DNA from: Corynespora cassiicola
Taxonomy: Eukaryota > Ascomycota > Dothideomycetes > Pleosporales > Corynesporascaceae
DNA length: 64,000 nt
NCBI GenBank assembly: GCA_022059125.1
Contig: JAEUWY010000005.1
Coordinates: 2,418,001-2,482,000 of the forward strand
Direction of reading: 5' to 3'
Under the pieces are notes generated by a model. That model saw nothing but the letters and a program-made list of their open reading frames with translations, searched no databases and was not told the DNA's origin. Each line of letters begins with the position of its first letter. The first letter of the stretch is position 1. The position numbers and the translations under genes were made by a program. Shown here in pieces: positions 45,843-57,391 of this stretch.

Positions 45843-47374
45843 TCTTTACTCAAAGGTATGGACACAACTGCCCACTACTATGCGGCTACGGAAACTGATG
45901 GGGTGTGCAGGTTAGATCTAATTGTATGATAGAGCTGAGCATCAATGCAGTTGAGCCACTGACCAGCATACGTCGGAAGTAGGTGCTTCATAGCTCCTAT
46001 TGTCTCGGATAATTTGTGACCGGAAATACAGCTGGGAGACATATGACTTGCGATTTACCATGTCGCTGTGTTCTAAGGCTTATGGAGATGACAGGGGGTT
46101 CTTCAAGAAGCGCTCAGAATACTGATGGCTTGGTTGGCTTATGCAGAAACGATAACACTTCAACATATTGATGTTTTAATAATTCTACTTCAAAAGTTTA
46201 ATGTGAGTGTTAAGAAACTGATCAAAGACTCAACATACATAAGAGTTTGAAACCTGTAGCTTCCCCCTTCTGGTTTACCCAGCGTACTGTTCCCATTCCA
46301 AGGTAGTTTATTCTTATTTAGAATCACACTAAGCTCTTCTTAGATCAGTCATCGGTGTCTTACGGCATTAGATCGCTTTCAGCCATGGCGTAGTGACATA
46401 AAGCAACGGAAATGACATAATTGTAATGATGCTGATTAAGCAAGTAAAATAGAGGTCCTGGTTTCTATCAAAGTATGTATTGATGGAATCATAACCCTTC
46501 TTCTGTCTCCGATCACAGGAACCAACCGTCAAGATGGTGATCTTTTCTAATGCCGTTGATGATGTGCCGAATAGTGACAATAAACAGGTACAAATTGTCG
46601 AATTCTGTATCAAAACAGATTTTGTCTTTCGTTAAGAATTCCAGCTAAATGAATTGGGTCAAATTTTGCTAGTTGTATGATTGAGTAGATAAGACCAATT
46701 GGTGTGTGGTGCAATGTGCTACAAGCCGTTCGCATTCGTCACCTAAATCATAACAGGTGTTACATTCATCATTCTTACCACGATGAAGATAATAGAATCT
46801 CCGTTGATTGGATGCATTCTCATCCAATGATTACCTCCAACGATATTGGATCATAAGCGGGGTAGCCCCATCACGTGTCTTCGTACAAACCACCTGGGCA
46901 CCCACCACAACTCATCCATGGCGCACATCAAAACTGGGACCACTAAACCCCTTCATCGCGGAAATCAGGACGGCTTGCCTGAGTCTGGACTTTCGGATCG
47001 ATCGACCCCTGATGTGAATCCATTCTGGTTGGTCCCTCGCTTCTGCTCATCGAAGCTGTGCACGAAAAAGCAACGATCCTTCTGTCGGTTCCCCTCGTAT
47101 GGACGGAACGAGAAGGTCGCGCAACATCGGAAACAGTTAATCACGTGGAGGGGATCCGAGTATCCCTGTCGGGTGTCGAGCTCCCATTCAGCCTGGGATC
47201 GATGGGTTGATCTTGACAACCCCACACTTTGTATCCACGAGAGCGCACTCGTGCGGAACTGACCGCTTCTCTCACAATCCTATTTCCATTGCAGCTTTCA
47301 TCTTTCCATCACCCTTTGCAGTTGCCTAGCACTGAACACAAGCATACGAAACCGCACCATAATCACAAAGGGCG
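45843..47374. other. Intergenic, no gene recognised
   Basis: 1.5 kb. The first 0.9 kb is AT-rich; a minus-strand open frame (46368-46613) has a hydrophobic segment but no further support. A plus-strand open frame of 138 codons at 46846-47262 lies just upstream of the next gene and has no motif; I regard it as promoter sequence. Confidence 0.45.
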
Positions 47375-48229
47375 ATGGATTCACCTGGAGCGCTGGCGCA
47401 GCTGAAATTGGCAGCGGCTTTGGCATGCGCGGCTGTTTCCCTGACCGGACTGACCTTTTGGGCTGATTTTCGCAGCTGGAAGCAGTTTGGTGAGTGCGCT
47501 TTCATCCAAGTGAAAAAAATCGAAACGCGATCATTACATCATTCGGTTGAGTCGCATGATGCGAATGGCCGACATGACTCCTTAGAAGTCCGGAGCTGAC
47601 CGGAAGTAGGGACTGGTGGAACACCACCGACTCTCAAGGGCTATATCAAGATTCGCAGATGGGGTTTGTATCTACTTTTCAAGCGCCAAAATCTGCTCGA
47701 TGTTTCGCCTATTCCCGATGAAGGCGCATCATATCTTGATGCAGAGAGTATTCCCGTGAGGGAGGGCTCAAGGCCTTCACTCACGCGCTGGACGCTCCCT
47801 CAACGTCAACACCCCACGCCCATCTCCACCAAGACTACGTCTTATCTTGATAATCTGATGCAAGACTTTGCTACATCTTCGACCTTCTCGCCCTACATCA
47901 CGTCCGGCCCTAGCAAGACCGAAGGTGGCACCGGCCATGCAGTCTACATTCGACCCGAAGTGGACACGATCAATCCGAATGCTCACAAGATCTTCTACGA
48001 AGTGGCGCATGTCCATCCTACTGATCATTCGTTGCACGTTTATGCTTCAACCAAGGATGCGAGACTGGTCATTGAGAAAGGCTGGGGAGCCAGATTCCCC
48101 GTTGAATGGCTAGCACCAAGTAGCTGGATCATGGTGTATGCGCCGAGGGACGATGGAGAGGCCAAGGTTGTGAATGATATTGTCAGGGCTGCGGTTTGCT
48201 TTGCAGCCGGTAAAGACATTAAAGAGTAG
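47375..48229 (+). CDS. Luciferase-domain (DUF5519-like) membrane-anchored protein
   Basis: Exons 47375-47489 and 47610-48229 (120-nt intron, GTGAGT donor, AGCTGACC branch, GTAG acceptor), 244 residues. An N-terminal hydrophobic helix (LKLAAALACAAVSLTGLTFWA) probably anchors it. The C-terminal part matches the fungal 'luciferase domain' group by motif order: VYIRPEVDTINPNAHKIFYE, VAHVHPTDHSLHVYAS, ARLVIEKGWGARFPVEWLAP, WIMVYAPRDDGEAKVV. Despite the name, nothing links these fungal proteins to light emission; the biochemical role is unknown. Start ATG 47375 places the helix at the N-terminus. Confidence 0.78.
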
Positions 48230-48823
48230 AATATCAAAACCGGGCCATCAAAATTGAAGCCATCACTCACTGATCCGCGCTGGGAAACTGTAACTATTCA
48301 TCTTTCATCTCGTTCACGGTCCTTATACCAAATTACGAAAACGACTTCTGAATGCGATTCGACGTTGTTTCCTCGCGCTACTAAAATGTGTCCTCTCGTC
48401 GACGCATGCATTGATGTGTCCGTCGTAAGCTAGCATGTCAACGCCGCCTGTCATCAGCGCATGTTTCACGCCGTGCATTGAACCCATTCCGTAACAAGCT
48501 AAACGCAGGTGAGGTGGAGAACCGAACAGGAGTCATTCCGTAGTTCCCGATTGACCTTTCCGATAATCCATTGCGCGCAAGCGCGCCACGTTTCACATAG
48601 TCGGGCCCGATCTACGGCATGGCAATATGTCGAGCCAACGTCGAGCGAACGGATGGCCAATCACACTCTTGGTTTCTCACTTAGCACACATTGCTTTGCA
48701 AGCCGGTCGCTCACCCTCTCGCAGCGAAGTCCGTTCATGTGAGACATTTCCCGCCAGCTTGCTCGCCGGCAAGGATATATACAGCGGCCAGGACCCTGGT
48801 GCGGAACACCACATTTTCACACC
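48230..48823. promoter_or_regulatory. Promoter region of the FAD monooxygenase
   Basis: About 590 bp. A GGATATATACAGC box at about 48773-48785 lies some 45 bp before the ATG and could be the TATA element. No other gene seen. Confidence 0.4.
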
Positions 48824-50268
48824 ATGGCGCCAAGCATCAACATCCCCTCGGAGTCGGCACGTCGCGAAGACCTCAAGGTCATTATCATCGGAGCAGGTAA
48901 ACTTTGCGACCTCATCCACACTATTTGTTGCTAACGCACGATTCAGGTCCCGCCGGCTGCGCGGTCGCTCACGGTCTGAAAAAGGCATGACGCGGCACAT
49001 CTCAATACTCCAGCGCCCATCTAACGATCAATCAAGGCAAACATCCCCTTCCAAATCTTCGACAAAGGCGAGGACGTCTACCGAAACCGCCATTGGGCCT
49101 TCACTCTCGGCTGGGCTCGTCCCTACCTCCTCGAACTCCTGCCTCCCGAACTCGGCGCCCAAATCAATTCCTGCCAAGTCGATCCCAACATCGATTGCGC
49201 CTCCATCGGCGAGGACCGAATCGTGCTCTACAACGGCCAGACGCGCGAAGAAGCCTTCTCTTTCCCCATCCCGAAGGCGCGCGAGATCAACATCCGGCGC
49301 CTGCGCGTCCTCTGCGCCGAAGGCCTGCACGTACACTACGGCAAGAAGTTCGCTCGATTCGAGATCCTCAAGGACGAGCATGGCGCGAAAACGGGCGTGA
49401 GGGTTTTCTTTGAGGATGGTAGCAGCGAGGATGGCACTGTCGCGGTCGGGGTCGATGGCGCAATGTCGAAGATGCGACAGTCTATCTTGGGTCGCGCGGC
49501 GACGCCCGATCTCCTGCCCTTCGCACTCATGAACTTCAATGCCTCGTATACGACCGAGCAGGCGCTGTACATCAAGGAACGTCTGCATCCCCTCGTTGAT
49601 ATCGCGATCCATCCTGCCGGCCACTATATTCGCAGCAATGTGCTCGACATGTATGACCCCGCCGATCCGAGTACGTGGACGTTCCAGATCCTAACTACGT
49701 GGCCCATCAAGAATGTGGAGGACTACGACAATGATGAGGACGACCGTTTGGCGCGGCTGAAAGCGCATGTCAAGCGGGATGGATGGGCAGAGCCGTACAA
49801 GAGCATCATAGAGTGGATCCCGGAAGACACGCTGGTGCTCAAGGATCAGCTGAAGATCTGGAAGCCAGTGAAATGGGATAATATCGAAGGGAGAGTCACT
49901 CTTTGCGGAGATGCAGCGCATGCTATGACCTTCCGTAAGTCGGACCAGCTCTACGGGCTTCATAGACGTGTCATCATATCCCATGAAACCAACACTGACC
50001 ATCTCTAGATCGTGGGCAAGGAGCCAACAATGCGTTTTACGACAGTTATTGCTTTGTGGAGGCTATGAAAGCTGTCCAATCGGGAACGTGTCTGAAAACG
50101 GCAGTGGATGAATACGACGAGAAGATCCTCAAACGAGGGCAAGAGGAGGTGCAGATTTCGAAGAGTCAGACTTTCTATACTCATGACTGGGAGCACTTTT
50201 CGAACAGCCCTGTCATTAAACTGGGAACGAAGCCGAGCCACTCCGCCAAGAGTGAGGGATATCAGTAG
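48824..50268 (+). CDS. FAD-dependent monooxygenase (aromatic hydroxylase type)
   Basis: Four exons: 48824-48896, 48947-48984, 49037-49934, 50009-50268; 422 residues. The N-terminus forms the dinucleotide-binding loop VIIIGAGPAGCAVAHGLKKA only after two introns are removed. Intron 2 (48985-49036) starts with GC, not GT (AAG/GCATGA), has a CATCTAACG branch and an AATCAAG end; no GT donor would keep GLKKANIPFQIFDKGED. The second FAD motif GRVTLCGDAAHAMTF lies near residue 330, followed after intron 3 by HRGQGANNAFYDSY. The enzyme should use FAD and NAD(P)H to hydroxylate an aromatic or polyketide-like substrate; no biosynthetic cluster surrounds it. The TWTFQILTTWP stretch and NIEGRVTL spacing fit the fungal salicylate-hydroxylase-like family. 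Confidence 0.88.
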
Positions 50269-50465
50269 ATGAATGTGCAGACTATGGGAAACGATGTATG
50301 ATCTAAATGGGGCCCCTCCATTCCACAATACAGTAGATGTATTAGCACGAGGGACAATGCTAAGCTATATATTCAATACTTGATGACATTATGACTTCTC
50401 TTATACATATCTACAATCTGCTAGACAAAATACCGACGCACAACCATCGTGGCCTCACATACGAA

Positions 50466-52043
50466 CTACGTACATCGAGATTTTCGGAAGTACCCGTAGA
50501 GCAAGATGCCATTATAACACAAAGCTCCCAAAAAAAGATAATCCTGCCAGACCCAAAAAGAACTTTCATACCACATGCTGATCCAGGTAGGAAGGCATGA
50601 AGGAGCATTATAGAACTGACGCTCACGTAGCCCCCCCCAGGCGTTGTTCCATTCTTCATCCGATAGGGCTCGATTGTCATTGATGATCTTCTCAGTATTT
50701 TCTTGGGGCAGTCCAACGTCAAAGTTACAACACACCATTGATTTCTCCTTGTTGTGAACTATACTCTTCATCGCCGTAGGGAACCCATCGAATATATGAC
50801 AGCGCTGAGCCCGTATATGGAACCAAAGCATGCGGCGGTCTGGGATAAGTCGAAGTTCGTATGCATTATCGTACGCGGCTTGCCATAATGAGTCGCGTTG
50901 AAGGATTTTGAAAATATCAGATGCTTCTTTTGGTGCCGGTTCTCCGTCGAAGACCAAAGAGAATGAGCCATCGGGCATACCTAGAGAGGGTAGATTCATG
51001 GTCTCAATGATCCAATAGCCCAGAATTTTGCTTATCCATGCAGTTGGAATACCCCTACGCCCAGACAATACCATCGACCAGGAAGGGTGAAGTACATCGT
51101 TCAACCTGAAGGATTTTGATAAAAGGGCGTTTCGCCATAGGTCAACATTCCGGCTAACTTTGAGTTTTGGATTCTCCTGGCAAAATTTGATGAGTCCACG
51201 TGCGTGGCATTCGGGATTGGCTACGCTTGGATGGTCCTCGTATAGCTCTATTCTCTTGATCTGCATTCTTACATGGTAAGATACTTCTGTGAGGCAATGA
51301 ATAGCCATTGCAGCTGCTGAAAAACGGTATTTATAGTCCTGGCAATAGATTTTGCTGTTCTTTATCCACCCGATTTTCTTGAAGTGTTCATAGTTTCCCT
51401 TCAATTCATTCTTCTTTGGAAATAGCCAAGGAAAAGGCCTTCTAGCAAGAGCTTCTGGGCAAATAGTGCTCATACGGTTCCTCCATGTTTCATCGAAAGC
51501 AGACCCGGCAAAGTCTCCAAGTTCCAAGTAACGGTCCAGAAGATCAAGATACACCGACGGAGCTGTACCCCATCTCAGCCCAATCTGGACGGCTGCTGGA
51601 ACCAACACATCCCATTCTTCTCCCAGTTTGCGATGTCTCAGATGTTTGAGTATCGGCAAAAGCTGAGGATGCTCATGCTCAAGTATATCAAACTTTGCCT
51701 CGGGGAGAACCGGAGCATAACGTTCGACGAACAAAATTTTCTCGTAATATGCATTTCGTGTCTGGTAATCCCAGATGCCAGCGAATGCGCGATATTCTTT
51801 AGAGTGGAAGGTAGAGAAGACCACGACATTGTGACCAAGAGCAGCCCCTTTCATCTCATTTCCAATCTGCGAACAGGTGTACATCAGAGACAGATCTATG
51901 CGGTTACGATTGGATTTGGTGGCAAATTTGCCAGTCTGTGAGTCAAATACGTATCCATCTTTTTCATAAACGTAATTTTTGTAGACTAAATCTCGAATTT
52001 CTCTTGGCAGACGCAAGAAGTGTGACTGCTGATCCATTATCAT
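50466..52043 (-). CDS. Uncharacterised Pezizomycotina protein (LPREIRD family) with C-terminal hydrophobic segment
   Basis: Intron-free, 525 residues from ATG 52043 (second Met two codons on). The start HFLRLPREIRDLVYKNYVYE followed by IDLSLMYTCSQIGNEMKGAAL is typical of a large, lineage-specific fungal family whose N-terminus resembles an F-box or 2EXR-type motif. The remainder (TAPSVYLDLLDRYLELGDFAGS; EVSYHVRMQIKRIELYEDHPS) also recurs in that family. A hydrophobic stretch near the C-terminus (SFWVWQDYLFLGALCYNGILL) may be a membrane anchor. Function is unknown; such genes expand in plant-associated ascomycetes. Confidence 0.75.
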   Translation of the reverse strand: MIMDQQSHFLRLPREIRDLVYKNYVYEKDGYVFDSQTGKFATKSNRNRIDLSLMYTCSQIGNEMKGAALGHNVVVFSTFHSKEYRAFAGIWDYQTRNAYYEKILFVERYAPVLPEAKFDILEHEHPQLLPILKHLRHRKLGEEWDVLVPAAVQIGLRWGTAPSVYLDLLDRYLELGDFAGSAFDETWRNRMSTICPEALARRPFPWLFPKKNELKGNYEHFKKIGWIKNSKIYCQDYKYRFSAAAMAIHCLTEVSYHVRMQIKRIELYEDHPSVANPECHARGLIKFCQENPKLKVSRNVDLWRNALLSKSFRLNDVLHPSWSMVLSGRRGIPTAWISKILGYWIIETMNLPSLGMPDGSFSLVFDGEPAPKEASDIFKILQRDSLWQAAYDNAYELRLIPDRRMLWFHIRAQRCHIFDGFPTAMKSIVHNKEKSMVCCNFDVGLPQENTEKIINDNRALSDEEWNNAWGGLRERQFYNAPSCLPTWISMWYESSFWVWQDYLFLGALCYNGILLYGYFRKSRCT

Positions 52044-55000
52044 GGCTCAGTAGTCCCAATGGGTGGAACTACACTAGACCTCGTGTCGGTCTTTTTAGAT
52101 TTCGATTCCGTGTGGTTGATGATAGTTGTAGTATTTTACCGTGCTGGGGCGTGGCGTTTGCTCTCCAGGAGGCATTGGGAAAGACTGATTTTTTTTTAAG
52201 ATCAGTATTCAGGAAATGAAGTGGTTTTATCAACTAGGAAGATTTGTTGGGGCTGATGCCTGGAGATAGACTCTTCAACATCTGCAGTACCATGGAAACG
52301 AATCTCCGCTTTCACATGACTGTCTCACTCAACATCAAAACTGGCTTAGCAAGATAAAAACTAGCGAGATACGTCGATAGCTATTGCGCAATAGCAGTAG
52401 CTGCATTTTATCATGTTCAACATCTTCAAACCTAGAGGACATCTTCTGTATCTAGATTAACGATGGTTCTATCCGTGCTTATCTGAGAATAGGTAGCAAA
52501 ACCTGTGTTTAGGTCCAAGCAGGTGCACAAAAGTACAGAGACTTTGAACAGGAGCTAGTGATCTTGAATTCATCTTAGATTTGTGGGCACTACAATGTAA
52601 AGCAATCAATCACTATCTTTTAATAAGAAACTGGTAGTGAGTCCAGAAAATATCTTTTACCGCAACTATGACGGTGAGGAGAATCCCATATCGTCGTGTT
52701 TTACAGATGTATAGCTTCACAAAACGACCATGCAATAAATAAATGCCGTTGTTTAATCAAAAAGGGATGCGAAAGTACGTCTATATTGCGTCACTTTTGG
52801 TTCCTCACATGTCCAGACGTCCGAGTATCTCTGTGTTGGGAGGCTCAGGACCATGGTACTATAGGTCATAAACTGTTACATGTTCCAGTTCCAACAAATC
52901 ACAATCCATTGATTATGCTTTCCTTTTCTACATTGTGTAGACAAACCTTCAGTATCCAGAAAGTCTTGTCAATACGATTTGAGCGACACAAGGCTGCGCA
53001 AATCCACGAATGGATAACACCTAGTGGAATAACTAGGGCATGAGAGACTTTTTCCTCTGTTTCATGTGGCTGGATATCATCTAAGTTGACGGAGATAATC
53101 AAAAACGACTTATCCAACCTTTAGTTGATCTGAGAGCTCTGAATGCAAGATATGAAACATTATGAGTAGTGCATTTTCTAAAGGAGGTGCTGGTATGCAT
53201 AATTTCAGTCACTTTTATGCCAAGTTTCACGAGCGATGAAGTGCCATGGAAGCTGATTATTCTTGAACTGGGCATCATCTCAAAGAAGGTTGCATGTAAA
53301 ACACTCTGCATGCCATTTATTGCGCCTTCATGCTACTGATTCCAAGACTTTGAAAAGAAAAACCATCGAGGGCGCAGTGTACTTCAAGAGCTGATAAATG
53401 CCAAGGACGCTGTATAGGCAGTCCTAAGGACGGGATCGACTACCACGGTTCACGGTCTCCCAACATGATGAATGTTGGGACATCTGAACAAGCTACAAAA
53501 AGGACATCGCGAGCAAGCCATGATACTCCTCAAGTATGCTCATCGACCATACTGTCTATGATATACCACACATACAAAGCATCAATGGACAAGCAATGGC
53601 ACGGCATGGAGGAGCATAATTGGGTGGGACCATGTTCTATCTGAAGAGCTGTAGGAGTCCTTTTCTCTCAGCTTTGCTGGGCCAGGACTAAACAATAAGT
53701 ACGGACAATAAGTATAAACAGTGATAACGCTGGTCAGGCGTTTGACAAAACAGTAACTAGAGGTAATGAGAAACATTCGGGTCATCAACGCTGGTACATA
53801 GTTAGCAGTGTGCATACTTGGTTGCCAGGACAGCCTTAACTCACAGCATATGAGCGATTCCTATCCCGCGAGCACGTGAGTCGCGAGAGTTGCAGTAGCT
53901 TCTTAGAAAGTCATTTGTGAGATAAACCATTACAGAGTCCCGGGCACATACGAGATGAAACATCATCTCAAGGCTCCAAGGCCTCAAAGCTCTGAGGCAG
54001 TGACGTCTATGACGGAATAAGCGAGCTGAATCAGGTCCAGATAACATTATAAGTACCTACAAAGGCCCATTCGAGGTCGTCGTGATGTTGAAGCGAATGA
54101 TCGTAATCCATAGGCTGGCAAGGCCCCTCTCCCCTCAACGCTGTAGAAAAGTTAGAAAGCTGCAAAAGAACGGTACCTCCTCTCTTGGAGTCAACATACA
54201 GTTGTCGAGCCGTGGATTTCAATCCCAACATCTGTGAATATGGTGAAGAGTCAGTGAGGCGATGATAGCACTGGAAAATAACAGCACATACGTACATGGA
54301 GATGCCGTCTGCTGCACTGGAACCGCACAGGACAAACCTGCAGTCTGTTTAATATGAGTTTATGGCATGATACAAATAGGCGGTATTACCTTCAACAAAG
54401 ACTCCCAAATCGCGGCTCTCCCAGATCGCGGAAAAGGCATCTCGTTTCAATTGAAACCTTCTAGGTGAGTCAGAATTCCAATTTATTGAAGGCATGTTAG
54501 CATACTCAACTCGTCACAAGTAAGATGTCTCACAGGACCGGAACAGCTTGCAGCTGACGTAGCGTAGCTAGTATGCGGTCAGAAAACGTTTAACAACCTA
54601 GTGATAAAGTGGGAGGATCACCAACATGACCGCGATGGCCACGATGGCCGCGATGGCCCGTAGGGCCCTGATTCCCACGGCCACGCTCGGCGTGGTCAGC
54701 GTCATCTTGATGACCTTGGCCCGCAGCAAGGACAACTCCTTCCCTTGAAGGGCGTAAGCATCCTGACACATACAGTAGCAGCACCACTAAATACTTACCG
54801 AAGCCCTGGACGAAGCCCTGGCCGAAGCCCTGGCTGGAGTCCTTGGTGCTAACGACGGGTTGGAACTTGAACTTCGACCCTGTTGCGCAGCGCCTCCGTC
54901 TGGACGTCCCGCTGATTTGGTTAGAGGCACACCTAAATATTTTTACGGGCTGGAATACCTTGGCAGGTGGCTCTTCTTCATGGGCTTCCAGAAGCGCCAA

Positions 55001-55328
55001 GAAGAGGAGCAGCAGCCTGAGCAGCAGCAGCAGCAGCAACCTGTATGTCATATACACCTCATATCCAAGCAACTGCTGACGTGCGACAGTGATCGCGAAC
55101 TACATGCAACCAGTCAGCGGTGGAACTAGAACCAAGTATGCGATACGCATTGTAGGCACAACGGCGAAAGAAACTGCGGAACGTACTTACGTGATGGCGG
55201 TCGTAGAGGACGGCGTTCGTGGGTGACTTTCGGCGTTGACGGTTCCTTCCTGTGCGGATCATATCAGACATAATCCACAAGCAAAAGGGTGGCAATACAA
55301 CTACACTCAGTCAATCACATCTCCTCTC
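52044..55328. other. Gene-poor stretch with short tandem repeats
   Basis: 3.3 kb with no gene that I can defend. Visible structure: a 9-bp unit GATGGCC(A/G)C x3 at about 54627-54660; a 12-bp unit GAAGCCCTGGmC x3 at about 54795-54838; and a CAG-rich run near 55005-55042. Minus-strand splice-like signals (for example GTAAGTACGTTCC at 55192 downward, CACGTCAGCAG at 55075-55085) suggest that transcribed, spliced sequence may be present, but no consistent frame results. Confidence 0.4.
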
Positions 55329-55480
55329 TCAGGCCTTTGCCATGACTGCTGCATGGGTCAGCATGAACACTGTGCGGCTACCACGAGAAGTGTGGGCGTC
55401 ATACGGGCACATGTCAATCCAATCTCTTCTCTCAAGCTCTTGCCATGACTGCTGCTAAATGAGTTAGCATGAACACCGGC
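55311..55480. repeat. Imperfect tandem duplication of about 100 bp
   Basis: 55311-55375 (TCAATCACATCTCCTCTCTC...) and 55413-55477 (TCAATCCAATCTCTTCTCTC...) are diverged copies: both continue through GCCATGACTGCTGC and AGCATGAACAC. The second copy carries the sequence used as an intron end in the mini-exon model. On the minus strand the copied unit is an intron end plus exon start. Confidence 0.65.
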
Positions 55481-56040
55481 GACACAAATGCGAATGTACT
55501 CACTGAGCCATGCTGTACGTGACCATGCTGTACGTGACCCTGCCGTGATGTTTGTATGACTGCCTGTCCAAAACCAAATCAGCCAAAGCTCCAGCATTGT
55601 ATATGCGACTATGGTAGGCATACGATGGCGGGAGACGTACACGAAACGATCGAGACGGCGGGGAGTGACGGCGTCGGGGAGCGACTACACCATTCTGGGA
55701 TCAGCGAGGGTTTGATTGGACGCGGAGGAATTCTACGAACGGCGGAGGCGGAGACGTACGTGCGCGGGCGGCGGCGATCGTGTGGGCTGCGCGACTACCG
55801 AGAACTTCAATATGGATTCGAGCGAATCAGACGGGGTATAGTACCGCAGGCACAAGGAATCGAGGGCCGAGGACACGTCCAAAGGTTGTACGCTGAGAGA
55901 GCCCGGAGAAGATGTTAGCAAAGCGTCCCGATAGTCGTGCGGTGGGGGGGTATCTTACGTTGTGGTTGTGGTTGTCGTGGGTTGGAGGCGGAGGGGATCG
56001 TCGGAATACTTGCAGCATTTAGTACCTGGGTATATTACGA
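55329..56040 (-). CDS. Possible 3' part of an unrecognised multi-exon gene
   Basis: Four minus-strand segments, 55892-55760, 55694-55641, 55563-55504 and 55451-55329, are each flanked by good splice signals (donors GTACGT, GTACGT, GTGAGT; acceptors after CTGAT..CCAG, GCTGATTT..ACAG, GCTAAC..GCAG). Their lengths (133, 54, 60, 123 nt) keep one frame open to a TGA at 55331-55329. Upstream, the frame joins in phase to a Thr-rich stretch ending at 55959. Product fragments include QPLDVSSALDSLCLRYYTPS and SRQGHVQHGHVQHGS. No 5' end or homologous family was found, so this may be a non-coding spliced transcript or chance. Low confidence; end coordinate approximate. Confidence 0.25.
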
Positions 56041-56639
56041 GGGCCCCATGACCAGGGATGTTGCCATACAGTACCTGTTGTTGTTTAAGGTGAGGGCGCA
56101 GGTCACGTGTCAATGTCACGTCACGTGATAAAATGACATCACGAGATGTATAAGATCACGCGACGGGTAGCTTTAAAGAAGTCAGTATGTCATCAGAGGT
56201 TGTTTACTGAGAGAAGTTAAGCTAAAGCTCCGAGGTGAAGGTGAAGGTGAAGGTTCTGTGATGTTATATCACCAGTATAGCTCAGTTAGAAAAACAATCA
56301 AACGTACTACGTGCCAACTGAGATGGGACGGAAATGGGATGATATGCTCTGTGCAGGTCAGTGCGATTCGATTGGTTCTCCGCAATACGGCGAACAGGTC
56401 GCGAAAGTGTCAGAGGTACTAACCGCTGCTCGTTAATGACAAACTGCCGCGATAGTCAGCGCATTTCCTTCCAATAGGTGCAGGAGGCCGCCGGGGCTCA
56501 TGGGAGACGGAGATACTTACATGGAAACAGTGGAGAAAAACAGGGAAAGGTATTAGACATTAGATCGAGTAGGTGTTCAAACATTTCGGTTGCTAGACTC
56601 ATGGCGTCTAGCCAGTCGCTGGGAGATCAAATCTGCGCA
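56041..56639. other. Spacer with clustered CACGTG sites
   Basis: About 600 bp. A cluster at 56102-56130 has two CACGTG E-box cores and two further TCACG half-sites within 30 bp (GGTCACGTGTCAATGTCACG and on). A GAAGGT unit repeats three times near 56235-56253. A sequence resembling the start of a tRNA (TATAGCTCAGTTAGAA, 56276) has no matching 3' half. Confidence 0.45.
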
Positions 56640-57300
56640 TCGGCCTGCGTGTCGCAATAGTGATCGATCCCGCGTAGTGATAGCTAGGCTGGGTGGTCAA
56701 GCCCGCGCGTCGCTGGGCGACCCGACCCGCCTGCTGAAGGGCGATCTGACTGGCGTGATCAAGCCCGTGTGCTGCAGGGTGTTCGTGCCCTTGAATATTG
56801 GGCGACGGAACCCGTGTCGCTGTGTTCAAGCCCGCCTGGTATGCCGGGCGTTGAAATGTGGCCGGGCAATCTAACCCGCATGTAGCTGGGTGTTCGAGCC
56901 AGGGTGTAGCTGGGTAATCAAGCCCTTGTGTCGATTTGGTGACCAAACCTGCGTGTCGCATGGTGAGTCCCGCTTGTCGCAAGGCAATCTCACCTGCGTG
57001 TCACTGGGTAATCCAAATCGTGTGTGTATCTTCAGGCGATCGAGCCCGCGTTTTTGTTGCTGAGCGATCAAGCCTTTGTGTCGCTAGGCTACTGAGCCCG
57101 TATGTCTTTGGGCGATCAAACCCGCGTCGTCGCTGGGCGATCGAGCCTGTGTGCCGCTGGGGCCATAAGCTCGTGTGTCTTTGAGCATTCGAGCCCGCGT
57201 TGTTGCTGGGCGATCAAGCCTAGGTGTCGCTAGGCGATCCAGCCCGCATGTCGCTGGGTCCATCAACCCGCGTGCTGCTGGGAGTCGCGGGCAGCCAGCT
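56640..57300. repeat. Degenerate minisatellite, about 24-bp unit
   Basis: About 27 diverged copies of a unit close to GGGCGATCAAGCCCGCGTGT plus CGCT run through this stretch; good copies are at 57037-57060, 57104-57128, 57206-57230. Because the period is 24 bp, all frames read as octapeptide repeats (plus strand S-L-G-D-x-A-R-V; minus strand G-L-D-x-P-A-T-x). It lies just 3' of the LINE-type gene as read on the minus strand and ends about 90 bp before that gene's stop codon. Possibly part of the element's 3' region or an independent satellite. Confidence 0.72.
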
Positions 57301-57391
57301 GCCGATTGCGACCAGTGTGTGGCTGACGGTTCCCGCCAGCGCGTCGCTTGGTACCGTCGCCAGCAGATTGCTTAGACTTGCCATCACGCTG

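Noticed and set aside
46846..47262. 138-codon plus-strand frame upstream of the luciferase-domain gene
   Set aside because: No motif, biased to His/Arg/Ser, ends just before the true start; read as promoter.
48627..49400. 257-codon Ser/Arg-rich plus-strand frame at the start of the monooxygenase
   Set aside because: Frame-shifted shadow that runs through promoter, introns and exon 3.
56270..56345. tRNA-like start TATAGCTCAGTTAGAA
   Set aside because: No matching acceptor stem, anticodon arm or T-arm downstream.
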